Source of the DNA: Azadirachta indica
Lineage: Eukaryota; Streptophyta; Magnoliopsida; Sapindales; Meliaceae
Length of the DNA stretch: 64,000 bases
Assembly: GCA_022749755.1 (NCBI GenBank)
Contig: CM040443.1
Span: 18,459,228 to 18,523,227 of the forward strand
Direction of reading: 5' to 3'
Positions 26,862 to 36,189 of the stretch are shown here, in pieces. Numbering within the stretch: position 1 is the first letter of the stretch; every line of letters begins with the position of its first letter. The position numbers and the translations under genes were made by a program. Under the pieces are notes generated by a model that did no database searches, had not been told where the DNA came from, and worked only from the letters and a program-made list of their open reading frames with translations.

Positions 26862-28619
26862 GCGCAGAAGGTCGAAACCACCATCAGAGAATCGAGAGGA
26901 CCGGTAGATTGGTCGGTAGTACTTATGGACGATCACAAAATTACGCTTGAGATGGATTTCTTTCATCAAATAAAGGTCGTACCGATACCATTTGCCAACA
27001 CCATGTGCATCCTTGATGGAGGCAAGACGTGCATGGTTTCGATATCAAGATCAAGTAAGGTGGAGACTAAGACGCTCCCGGCCATGCAATTCAAGAAAGG
27101 TTTGAAGCGCAAGAGTCAAAAAAGTTACCTTGCCTTCTTAAAAGAATATGACAATGATGACAACGCGGAGGTGAGCCATAGGGATGTTCTGAAAGAGGTA
27201 GATAACGTCCTCAAAGAGTTTAAAGATGTAATGCTTGAAGAATTGCCCAAAAAACCTGTATCAAGGAGGGAGGTGGATCACAAAATCAAATTGGAATCGG
27301 GCACCAAACCTCCCGCCATGAGTCCATACCGGCACGCTCCACCGGAGTTGCAAGAGTTGAAAAAGTATCTCTAAGATTTACTTGATGCGGGCTGCATTCG
27401 ACCATTTAAGGCACTATTCGGCACTCCAGTTTTGTTCCAAAAGAAGAAGGATGGGACGCTACGGATGTGCATCAACTATCGGGCACTTAATAAGGTCACT
27501 ATCAAAAACAAGTATCCAATTCCACTCATTGCCGATCTTTTTGATCAACTTGGGAAAGCACGATACTTCTCTAAACTTAATTTAAGATTGGGTTACTATC
27601 AAGTACACATAGCGAAGAGAGATGAGCCAAAAACAACATGCGTAATAAGGTACGGTTCTTACAAATTTTTAGTCATGCCTTTCAGAATAACAAATGCACC
27701 GGCTACTTTTAGCACTTTGATAAATAAGTTATTCCATCCCTATCTCGATCAATTTGTGGTGCTATACTTGGATGATATTGTTGTATATAGCAACACCTTG
27801 GAAGAACACGTAGCACATCTTAGGAAGGTGTTCCAAGTATTGCGAAAGAATGAGCTATACGTAAAAAAGGAGAAATGCTCTTTTACACAACGAGAAGTTC
27901 ATTTCTTGGGCCATAAGATCAAGGATGGAACATTGATGAAGGATAAGGTTAAGGTGCAAGCTATTCAAGAATGGGAACCTCCGACCAAGGTACACGACCT
28001 CCAATCTTTCTTGAGGTTGGTTAACTACTACCAACCCCTCATCAAGAGCTATTCGGCAAGAGCAACTCCACTAACTAACCTATTAAAGAAAAGTCGCTAG
28101 TGAGATTAGACCGAGGAATGCCAACAAGCCTTCGAAGACTTGAAGAACGCAATCATGGAGAAGACAGTTCCTGTGTTGCCCGATCACACAAAACCTTTCG
28201 AAGTACACACCGATGCCTCAAATTTTTCCACTAGGGGAGTACTTATGCAAGAAGGACGTCCCATCGCTTTTAAGAGTCGTAAGCTCAATGAGGCGGAAAG
28301 GCGCTACATCGTGCAAGAAAAGGAGATGACGGCAATCATCTATTGCCTTAATGTATAGCGACACTACTTGCTCGGGAGTCATTTCGTGGGTATGACGGAT
28401 AATGTAGCTACTAGCTACTTTCAAACGCAAAAGAAGTTAAGTCCAAAGCAAGCTCGTTGGCAGGACTTCTTGACAGAATTCGACTATGACTTAGCATACA
28501 AGCCGGGTAAAACAAATGTTATAGCGGATGCGTTAAGTCGAAAGGCGACATTGGCGACCATTAACCTAAGTATTTTTGAGGGAAAGCTAATAGGGAGGAT
28601 CAAAGAAGGATTGACCTAA
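26862..28619 (+). pseudogene. gypsy pol: protease end, reverse transcriptase and RNase H
   Basis: Segments at 26925-27374, 27432-28100, 28140-28358 and 28368-28619 form one pol polyprotein broken by a few stops. RT carries CINYRALNKVT, the K(Y)PIP motif, a MPF(R)ITNAPATF motif (normally MPFGLTNAPATF) and the catalytic YLDDI. RNase H shows FEVHTDASN, RPIAFKSRKLNEAERRY and the ADALSRK end motif. In a living element these would copy the RNA into DNA in cytoplasmic particles. Stops at about 27374, 28100 and 28358 make it inactive. Codon use is GC-richer than the flanking DNA. Confidence 0.9.
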
Positions 28620-29980
28620 GACCCTCTAACCAAGAACATAGTGGTGCTCGTAAACGAGGGGAAGACAAGGCGTTTTGGCTTGACGATGGATTGCTCTATG
28701 CCAAAGGGAGACGAATTTTTATGCCAAAGTGGGGTGGCTTGAGGAAAGAACTTATCAAGGAATGTGGACACCCTGAAACTAAGCGCACCAACGCTTTGTT
28801 AGAAAATTTATACTATTGGCCAAGGATGCGAGAGATATCGAGGCTTACGTGCGGACATGTCTTGTGTGCCAACAAGATAAAATTGAGCAACAAGCATCCG
28901 GTGAGTTACTTGAGCCATTACTAATTCCAAACAAGTCATGGGAAAACGTTTTCATGGATTTCATCACGTCACTACCGAAATTGGAAGGGTATAGAACTAT
29001 CATTGTGGTGGTGGATCACTTTAGTAAATACGCAGTTTTTATACCGGTACCTACGGATTGCACAGTGGAGGAAGTCGCAAAATTGTTCCTAAAGCATGTG
29101 GTGAAGCTTTGGGGAGTGCCGAATAATATTATAAGTGATCACAACCCACGGTTTATCGGCAAGTTTTGGTCCGAGTTGTTCAAGTTACTTGGAATGAACC
29201 TTAATTTTTCTAAAAGCTTTCATCCTCAAAGTGACGGACAAACCAAGCGTGTCAATGCACTGCTTTAGTTATACTTGAGGCACTATGTGACTGTCAACCA
29301 AAGGGATTGGGCTAAGTTACTAGATGTGGCTCAATTCTCTTATAACTTGCAGCGGAGTAAGGTGACTAATAGAAGTCCGTTCGAGACTGTGTTGGGCCGA
29401 CAACCGACGACTCCACATACATTAGCCTCGAGTTATGATGGGAAAAGTCCGGGAACCTTCAAGTTCGTCAAGGGCATTCCTAGATAAGGCGGCTAAGAAG
29501 ATGAAGAAGTGGGCAAACAATAAGCGAAGAGACGTGGAGTTCCAAGAGGGCAACCTAATCATGGTGAAACTCTTACCCCAACAATTCAAGACATTGCGCA
29601 AATTACACAAGGGATTGGTTCGATGTTACGAGGGGCCATTTCCGATCGTAAAGAAAGTGGTCAAGGTATCATACCGAGTTCTTCTTCCTCCAAAATTGAA
29701 GATCCACCCTATTTTCCACGTAAGCATGTTAAAGTCTTATTATGGAGATGAGGAAGACCCAAGCCGAAGGGAGTCAAAACGGGCTCCAACTGCTGTGATA
29801 ACCTCTTTCGAGAAGGAGATTGAGTGTATCCTTGGAGATCGACGAGTTCAAAAACGAGGGGTTTCAAACTATACGAAATACTTCATCAAGTGGAAGAAAT
29901 TACCTGAAAGCGAGGCTACATGAGAGCATGAAGATGCACTATGGCAATTCCAAGAGTATATAAGGAGGTTCCATTAGAAA
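28620..29980 (+). pseudogene. gypsy integrase with C-terminal chromodomain
   Basis: The zinc-binding HHCC region is partly visible (GHPE near 28770, CLVCQQDK near 28865). The core shows FMDFITSLP (first Asp) and IISDHNPRF (second Asp). The usual catalytic Glu in DGQTE(R)VN is Lys here (SDGQTKRVN near 29240). The C-terminal region reads IHPIFHVSMLK, then a chromodomain with YFIKWKKLPESEAT, which directs chromoviruses to heterochromatin. A stop at about 29268 and frame changes near 29435 separate the parts. Confidence 0.88.
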
Positions 29981-30018
29981 GACGCGACGAGGATGTCGCG
30001 CATTTAGGTGGGGGAGAA

Positions 30019-30631
30019 TGTCACGCCCTGTGTGAACAGTACGTATGAATAGTGACCATGGTCGAGATTTGGTGTGGGAAGCACTTACGCAAGGGAAAAT
30101 TCGGAACAAGCGAGCACGTGAGCTTCAGTAAGATGATTCATCGGTAGAATGGATTAAGTGGGTAATGAAGCATTTGAGCCAAAGATCCATGTATTCTTAC
30201 TTATTATCATTGTTGTACATAAAACTCAATGTTAGCACAACTAGGCCAACTTCTAGAATGGTGGCCCAATTGGCCAAGTTCTAAAATTGTGTAGATAGCA
30301 CTACAATTTTGACCATTGCATAGATATTTTCTAGGTTATTCTAGAAGATCAATCCTAACCCTCGCAAGTGTATTGTGAGGTGCAATTTTGGCCGTCCATT
30401 GTATGTATACTTTTTTATAAATAGGTGAGACCTCATTTAGCCAAACCAAGCAATCAAGCAATAAACTTGAGTTGTAGAAAGTGCTCTTCACTCAAACTCT
30501 TTGTGCTCTCTCTTTTCTCTTTATTTAAAAGTTTCCGATTTAGCGCGTTGTGATTGTCGAAGGCTTGCTTAGTGAATGAAGTTGCTAAGCGTCGCAAGGT
30601 TAAAGCGGGTGAAAAGAGTGAGGCCGTGACA
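30019..30631 (+). repeat. 3' LTR of the gypsy chromovirus
   Basis: The 613-bp LTR starts TGTCACGCCC after the polypurine tract and ends GAGGCCGTGACA. A TATA-like TATAAATAGG sits at about 30415, followed by a leader-like pyrimidine-rich segment. The 4093-4196 mini-LTR shares its terminal bases. Confidence 0.88.
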
Positions 30632-31275
30632 GAGGTCTATGGTAGCATGGGTTATTATCTTGAAAACGTCCCGCTACCTAAAGTCACGATTATAAGGGCT
30701 GGCATGGCAGGCCTTATAGCAATTATGAAACTTTTGCGTGCTGGCATCAAAGATGTTACTTTTTTTGAACCGCGTGATCAGATCGAGAATAAACTATGAT
30801 CTCATGGGGTTAATTCTAAATATCCATGCCTCTTTACTGAGGTCCACCTGATGTGATTTTTTGTGATTCATACGTGTTTTTTCCATTATCTAGACAAATT
30901 TAAGATACCTACCGAAACATCTTTTCGGATGCCAAACGTTGTTGAGACTGTGCTATATTTTTGGGGTGCACATCATATATGGCTCGTGAGACAATCGCCA
31001 CCGCCATTATTCTGCCACCTGTACAAAGGATGGCAGGCACTACTGAATAACGGTTGCAAATACAATGGTATGATCCTTGCAGCGCTAGTGGAAATAAAGT
31101 CCATGCTGAAAAACATTTTGATGAAGCGTGCCTGACGTGGTAGGTTTAGTTAAAGGCATTTGGTCACCTTTCTTTGTATTCTACCTTGGTAGAAATCTTC
31201 AAAAAGTTTCCACTGGGCGCTAGTGGTAACAATTGCGACGTCAAAAATAATGACTTCAATTTTTTTGCTTTTTTT
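30632..31275 (+). pseudogene. iaaM: iaaM-like (tryptophan 2-monooxygenase) pseudogene, plus arm
   Basis: IaaM oxidises tryptophan to indole-3-acetamide, the first step of the bacterial auxin pathway. The plus strand from 30632 encodes the FAD-binding segment (YGSMGYYLENVP, then VTIIRAGMAGL and LLRAGIKDV) and then, through stops near 30799 and 30850, the region with PPPLFCHLYKGWQALLNN and LVEIF. The dinucleotide-binding GxGxxG is degraded (RAGMAG) and the D-R-x-G-G segment is DQIEN. The N-terminal part was cut away where the chromovirus inserted; the C-terminal half is missing. It matches the minus-strand copy at 31327-32807 as an imperfect inverted repeat, with identity of roughly three quarters by eye. 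Confidence 0.85.
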
Positions 31276-31326
31276 GCGTATATGGCTTACAACGTCAAAG
31301 CAGAGGTGCCCGCTCAGCTTGATGTT

Positions 31327-32807
31327 TCAGATCTCCTGATTTCTTAGCTGCTTAGATAGAGTTGATATACCGAAAATAATTAGGCGCTGATCATTTTGAT
31401 AGCCGTTAATTACCGACCATAAAATCTCGAAAAAGCCGACATGTTCTAAACTTGAGGATCCACTTGAACTGATTCCCAACATGCTGAAGTGCTCAAAGTC
31501 ATCGAGTTTTTTCCATGGTTTACCTCTAAGCAGACTGGTACTAGTGAAAATTTCTACCAACGCAGAATCAAAAGAAAGATAACCAAATGTCTTTAACCTA
31601 ACCTGCCACGCAAGGCATGCTTCGTCAAAACATTTTACTTTTAGCACGGACCTAATTTACATTGGTGTTGTAAGGATCATGCCACTATGATTGCAGCCGT
31701 TATTCAATAATGCCTACCATCTTTCGTACATTTGACGGAATAATGGCGATGGCGATTGTCACGCGAGCTATAGGTGACGTGTACCTCCAAAACATAACAC
31801 AGTCTCAATAACACTTGGTGTCATGAAAGATATTTTGGTGGTATCTTAAATTTATCTGGAGAGTGTAAAAGACACGTCTGACTCACAAGAAATCGCATCG
31901 AAAATGAGACCATAACTTATTTTCGATCTGATCATGTAGCTCAAAAAGAGTAATATATATCTTTGATGCCAGTATGCAAAAGTTTTGTCGCTGCTATAAA
32001 GCTTGCCAAGCTAGCCCCTATTATCGTGACTTTGGACAGGAGGACGTTTTTAGGATAATATCCAATGCTACCATAAGCCTCGCTCTCCTGGAGAAAGACC
32101 TGATAATCATAAAGCAAATCAATACATGATGACAAACTCCCCGGAACAGGTGCGGCGGTAGGTTCATCATAAAATAGGGTCTATCCAACAACCACGATGT
32201 CATATGGGATAGGAGCGGTTGCGTATCTGCAAAGGAAACGATAATTTAATTTTTCACCATTACAAGCAGTGGCCTTGTTTGTGCAGCTCTCAAAGAACAA
32301 TGTGATGGGCAGAATGACGACGAAGCATTTGATATTAGATTTGCTCGTATGTCTGCTTAGAAAAGCAAGATTATATACGTGACACATTTCTTGGAGTGAG
32401 ATGTTAGAATGGTAAGTTGTAATCACGGTGACGAGAACAGCCCCATTATTTAGTTTTGGGATACAACGCTAGAGGAAAATTCACTGTAAGCTTTGAAAAG
32501 ATATATGGATGAACGCTGGCACATTAAAATTGAGAACATCTAATTGGTCGTGTATCGAAGAGTGGAAGCAAGGCCAGTAAAAAATTACCGTTACGATATT
32601 CTTAAAGGTTAAGGAGGTCAAATTGCAACTATTGGAATAGAACGCTGCCTCAACCTAATTCTTCTGGAATGGCATCAGCTTTTGGCTAATATATTGAGTA
32701 TAATCATTGAGGGCATGAAAGAGGCTTTGAAGCAACTCTTCTGGATTTTGGAAAGAGGTGAGATCATGAGGGGTGAAATAAGGGCGAAGGTGTGATTGGA
32801 GAGTCAT
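31327..32807 (-). pseudogene. iaaM: iaaM-like (tryptophan 2-monooxygenase) pseudogene, minus arm
   Basis: Read on the minus strand, a candidate start at 32807 leads into a region resembling the plast/RolB-like N-terminal domain of Agrobacterium IaaM. Around 32180-32426 it shows SLQEM, then ESCTNKA and PIPYDIVVVG, paralleling RolB and IaaM. The oxidase part follows: CIDLLYDYQVFLQ, YGSIGYYPKNV, VTIIGASLASF (FAD motif damaged). At 31327-31647 it reads CLAWQVRLKTFGYLSFDSALVEIF, then FFEILWSVINGYQNDQRL and GISTLSKQL. The last third of the enzyme is absent; the gene ends where the inverted repeat turns. Several stops and shifts make it non-coding. An auxin-synthesis gene of this type is not native to plants, so transfer from Agrobacterium is the natural explanation. 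Confidence 0.9.
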
Positions 32808-33376
32808 GATATCAAGCAAGTAAAGGAAACTTACCTAAATTGGTAAACAGCAACTCATTTGAAAAGAAATTAAGGGAGCCGAAAGACAGTTAATGTATTC
32901 TGGGAAAATGTTTGATGGGACCCGATATGTAGATGGTTCAGTATAGGTCGTTATTCTGTAAGCCATAATATGCTACATCATTGAAAAGTGGATCGCGTAA
33001 AGTTTGAAATTCATTAGAGAAAATGGAAATTGAGGAAAAATATAGGAAATATCATATAAAACGATAACTATTCGTCATATGATGTGTAATAATTAAAATA
33101 ATAATCGAAGAGCATATTTGTGATATTACAATCGCCAACAATGTATACAATATATATGGGCGACAGTAATAGCATCAATTCCAGCTTGCCCTACTCAATT
33201 GAGGCATTTCATTTGAGGTTTAGACGTAGAGAACTCATATCCACAAATATGAGTGTGGATGTGAACAGCGATACAGTATTGCTATAATTATTAGGGACGA
33301 AAACGAATAATATTCGGTGGATCACTTTGTGAAAAATAATATATATATATATATATATATATATGATATTTTCGCT
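32808..33376. other. Spacer 5' of the minus iaaM copy
   Basis: No gene is seen. It probably holds the former iaaM upstream region. An (AT)n microsatellite lies at about 33340-33364. Confidence 0.5.
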
Positions 33377-33954
33377 TTAAGAAGTGCTATGCACAAGATT
33401 ATAATAAAAAGATGCAAAAGGTGCTTTTAGACCAAGCATGGGGAAAGTAAAGATTCCAAAAGGCAGACAACCAGCATAGTTTGTACAGGGATTGATTGAC
33501 TTGAGTGGCGTGAACCCAGCATAGATGCCAATAATGCTCAGTACGATCAAAATTACTTTTTCTAGCGTAGAGATAGGTTGCTCGAGAAGCAGATTAGTGC
33601 CTCTTGCATGCAACATAAATGGTTTGTAGCAAGGGGGTATGTACATTATATTTGTTAGCTGTAATATATCGTTCCCTTTGAACTGTAATTGTATTACATA
33701 TAAATAATAAATTGTATATAGATTTGTAGAAATATCAGTGATAATATTGAAAAGCTTCGCCCATGACGCAGGAATATCGTATACTATATCAGTGTGTGAC
33801 ATGTACGTTTATTATAGAGAAACACTCATACCACGCATGCCTAAAGATAAATTACTACCGCTGTATGTGCATAACGTTGATGCTTACGTCACATCAGATG
33901 GGATGTACCTTAACTAGTATCTTTTACCCACGTAATGCAGGCATCTCAACCTGA
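33377..33954 (-). pseudogene. T-DNA-type ORF remnant, possibly the C-terminal part of an iaaH-like amidase
   Basis: An open frame (33377-33802) is preceded by a further degenerate stretch to about 33954. The best-preserved part reads IIGIYAGFTPLKS, then NPCTNYAGCLPFGIFTFP. The N-P-x-(S/T)-N-x-AG-LP-x-x-x-x-P pattern resembles the segment near the C-terminus of amidase-signature enzymes such as IaaH, which hydrolyses indole-3-acetamide to auxin. This is only a pattern resemblance; the catalytic Ser-Ser-Lys core is not visible. It is divergent from the rolC-like gene, with about 70 bp between them. A second, poorer copy lies at 35270-35590. It could be another T-DNA gene. Confidence 0.35.
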
Positions 33955-34025
33955 ACGCTCTGCTTAAATAAGGAAGGATATCTTCTCTTTGATGCAAATT
34001 TCTTCAAATAGCTGCAAGTTTCCTG

Positions 34026-34570
34026 ATGTCGAAATATGACAGAAGAGTTATGCTCCCAATTTCAGAAACTCGATTTTTAGGGAAAAAAAAGCAGGTCAAA
34101 TTAGAAGGAGATTTTAAGGTTACTTTAAGCAAATATCGTAACTTTCTTGCTGAGTGGTCATCATCCGACGATCAAATAGACATTGGTAAAGAATGCATTA
34201 AGCGAAATGGTGGACTGCTTTACCTGTATATGGATTGGCCCACAATGGCAAAGTGTTTGGAACAAAATTGCCTCATTTCCAATAACAAGGGTGGTGGCAT
34301 AAGAGCAACTTTGTTGCCACTGTATTTGGAAGATGTGATTGGCAGTGAGGTGCTGTGATCAATTATTCAAACCCTGTGCACAACACCTACTTCGCTACCT
34401 TTTGTCCAAGCGATCACTTCTAAAACATAGGTTAGGTGAGGGTGTTCACCATCAACAACGATTCTTTGGTGTTCGACGTCTACACTCTCGCGCACCAAGC
34501 GCAGGACTTAGGACTATACCATTTCAATTATGATATTATGGCCTTTGGGGAATGCCTGTTCCATGCGTAA
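34026..34570 (+). pseudogene. rolC: rolC-like plast-family gene with frameshift
   Basis: RolC belongs to the plast (RolB/RolC) family of T-DNA proteins that alter plant growth. The frame from ATG 34026 reads normally to a stop at 34358 and contains GGLLYLYMDWPTMAKCL, close to the GLLYLYVDCPTM motif of RolC. After a shift near 34345 another frame continues with YSNPVHNTYFATF, paralleling the Y-A-D-P-x-x-x-A-Y-F-A-A-F segment. It then has stops near 34410-34423 and ends with SLVFDVYTLAHQAQDL and MAFGECLFHA to a TAA at 34568-34570. Total length is about 181 codons, close to the 180 of RolC, so the gene is complete but broken. A TATA-like CTTAAATAAG lies at about 33963. Another plast member (for example an ORF13- or ORF14-like gene) is possible. 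Confidence 0.75.
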
Positions 34571-34814
34571 GAGTGATTGTATCGTAGCTGCATGAGCAAC
34601 TTTTCAAAGAGCTTAATAGGACATTTTGTTGCTGGTATTGCTGGTACTTCAATGCAGACCTAGTCTTTTGGGATAGGCATATTGTGGCTATTGGTTATGA
34701 AGCTTAAAAAGTGTGTGTTGTTTGACGGAATAAAAGATACTTGTTATTACTGGTGTTCGTGTTCTTAATTAATAGAAAATGAAGTTCTAATATTCTTGTT
34801 TTACTTTTTTAAAA

Positions 34815-35030
34815 ATGCTTTTTACGCAATTTAAAATGAAAGTCATGCTTGGTATTACAATAATAATAGTCATGATCATTGAAAAATGGTATTGCGAAGT
34901 AAGATTAACATGTATTCATGGCGAGCATCTTTTGGAGAAGTTTATGCCCGACTTCATTCGTCAAAGCAGGGAGACTAATACTGGCTGTCTGAGCTATACT
35001 TTTTATAGGGAAAGTGATGTTTTGCCTTGA
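34815..35030 (+). CDS. Small ORF with weak antibiotic-biosynthesis-monooxygenase-like pattern
   Basis: The 71-codon frame includes VRLTCIHGEHLLEKFMPDF, then SRETNTGCLSYTFYRESD. The spacing (E-x-L-L-E-x-F ... SRxxxGCLxYxxYR) resembles the small ABM/YgiN quinol monooxygenase fold found in bacteria and fungi. The first 25 residues are hydrophobic and may be a frame-shifted or unrelated start. The protein stops where the family would continue for another 30-40 residues, so it is probably truncated. It lies between the T-DNA-like pseudogenes on the same strand as the rolC-like gene. The assignment is tentative. Confidence 0.3.
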   Translation: MLFTQFKMKVMLGITIIIVMIIEKWYCEVRLTCIHGEHLLEKFMPDFIRQSRETNTGCLSYTFYRESDVLP

Positions 35031-35269
35031 AGGCAAAGATCGGTTCGATGGCAGCGGTGATCACCCGAGGTAGGCCGTTGGGTTCGTAGGACCCATTTCC
35101 ACAAACGCCAAAGTGGAGGAAATAGTCACATAATGACAGCAATAATTGCAATAATAGTGGAATAATGTCTGGTTATTCACCTTATAGATAAATATATATA
35201 GAATTGTGTTTTTATATTATTATGTCGTTAGGAACATTGGAAGAAAGAATAAATTAAAACGGGCAAAAA
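35031..35269. other. Spacer in the T-DNA-like region
   Basis: A GC-richer segment (35030-35110) may continue the preceding ORF in other frames; the remainder is AT-rich. No feature can be supported. Confidence 0.4.
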
Positions 35270-35590
35270 AGTCACTTAAGGAACACGTGTGGCAAAGTAA
35301 TGATTCTAAAAGACGGACAGCCTACCACAAATAATGTGGATCTTATCTGTCCCAACTAGTCTCAATCCCCGCTGTCAATTTTCTTGGTATAATCAAGTTA
35401 TTCTTCCTAGTCAAGAGGTAGGTCGATCGGAATGTAGATATCAGGATATGGTTTTCTAGACCGCCATTGCAATATTATATGTCAAGAGTTCCAATTACCT
35501 TAATTTTTACTATTGATCTCCGATGGTCATATCAGATGGAATGCACTCAAGCAAAGTGTTCAGTTTTTTACGGGAAGACGTAAGTGTATC
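35270..35590 (-). pseudogene. Second, degraded copy of the 33377-33954 sequence
   Basis: On the minus strand the stretch GGCTGTCCGTCTTTTAGAAT (about 35309-35328) aligns with GGTTGTCTGCCTTTTGGAAT at 33377-33954. The CATATCAGATGGAATG stretch (35527-35542) aligns with CACATCAGATGGGATG at 33890. Order and orientation are the same in both places, so this is a direct duplication flanking the rolC-like gene. It is riddled with stops. Confidence 0.45.
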
Positions 35591-35744
35591 ACAATTTAAA
35601 ATGGGTCTATGTGTTTATAACTGTAATAATTAAAGGATTGACCATTTAACAGTGCTAAAAGTAACCTTGTGTTTAAATAGAAAAGCTTTACACATATGAA
35701 TTTAATCATTTTAGTCTCGCACCTTCTAACTCGCGATCCTTGCG

Positions 35745-36185
35745 TTATAGCAACATTTTTGGGCAGCGGTAGGTTTCGGTTTTGACCAAAGCGTTTAAGT
35801 TGACTATGAAATGGTCACAAATGACGAAGTCAAAATATCTATTATCAGCTAGTCTCAAGTATTGGCATGGAATCGTGCGAAGTTCCTGTGAATAGGATGC
35901 TGCGTCGGTCTCCCAAGGCTCTAGATAACTTGTGTATAAATTATAATAATAATAAACGCCATGATAGATATAGGAGGGACTAGTGCAAATGCCAATAATT
36001 GGTACAAAAAGCCAGACTTCTTGTATCCAATCCATAAGACTTAAAAGAACAAGATCCCAAAGGTATATAGCCTTGATATCAGGATCCGTCACCTCATGGC
36101 CATCGAGATTATGGGTCTTTCTACTGCTTAAGTCATAGTTCTCGCCGATACCGCATGCTAACAAACCAACTACGAAGATTTTCAA
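35745..36185 (-). CDS. Unrecognised 146-codon ORF in the T-DNA-like region
   Basis: The frame is open for 146 codons. The middle is hydrophobic and aromatic (WDLVLLSLMDWIQEVWLFVPIIGI, followed by a run of Tyr), the C-terminal part more polar, ending in YRCPKMLL. I do not recognise a family. A short stretch around IIGICTSPSY is reminiscent of IIGIYAGFTP in the ORF at 33377-33802, so the two may be diverged relatives. It lies immediately downstream, on the same strand, of the broken gene at 36190-37010. It may be a chance open frame in decayed DNA. Confidence 0.35.
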   Translation of the reverse strand: MKIFVVGLLACGIGENYDLSSRKTHNLDGHEVTDPDIKAIYLWDLVLLSLMDWIQEVWLFVPIIGICTSPSYIYHGVYYYYNLYTSYLEPWETDAASYSQELRTIPCQYLRLADNRYFDFVICDHFIVNLNALVKTETYRCPKMLL

Positions 36186-36189
36186 TTGG

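Larger units (their letters stand above)
26833..30631 (+). mobile_element. Ty3/gypsy chromovirus, 3' portion with 3' LTR
   Basis: The order protease end - reverse transcriptase - RNase H - integrase - chromodomain - polypurine tract - LTR is that of a plant chromovirus. The polypurine tract GGTGGGGGAGAA (about 30007-30018) is directly followed by the LTR at 30019. The 5' LTR, gag and most of the protease are lost in or beyond the gap. Immediately after the LTR (30632) the sequence is iaaM-like, so the element inserted into the T-DNA-derived locus. Confidence 0.9.

Noticed and set aside
26618..26969. ORFs running through the N gap on both strands.
   Set aside because: They depend on translating unknown bases.
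30632..31275. Plant YUCCA or amine-oxidase gene as the source of the FAD-type sequence.
   Set aside because: The order DLLYDY, YGSIGYYP, then VTIIGA, the PPPLFxxxYKGWQALL region and NGYQNDQRL are those of bacterial IaaM, and neighbouring plast-like sequence supports T-DNA origin.
35745..36185. Membrane protein call from the hydrophobic WDLVLLSL... segment.
   Set aside because: The hydrophobic run is interrupted by charged and aromatic residues, and the region is in decayed DNA; not enough for a functional call.
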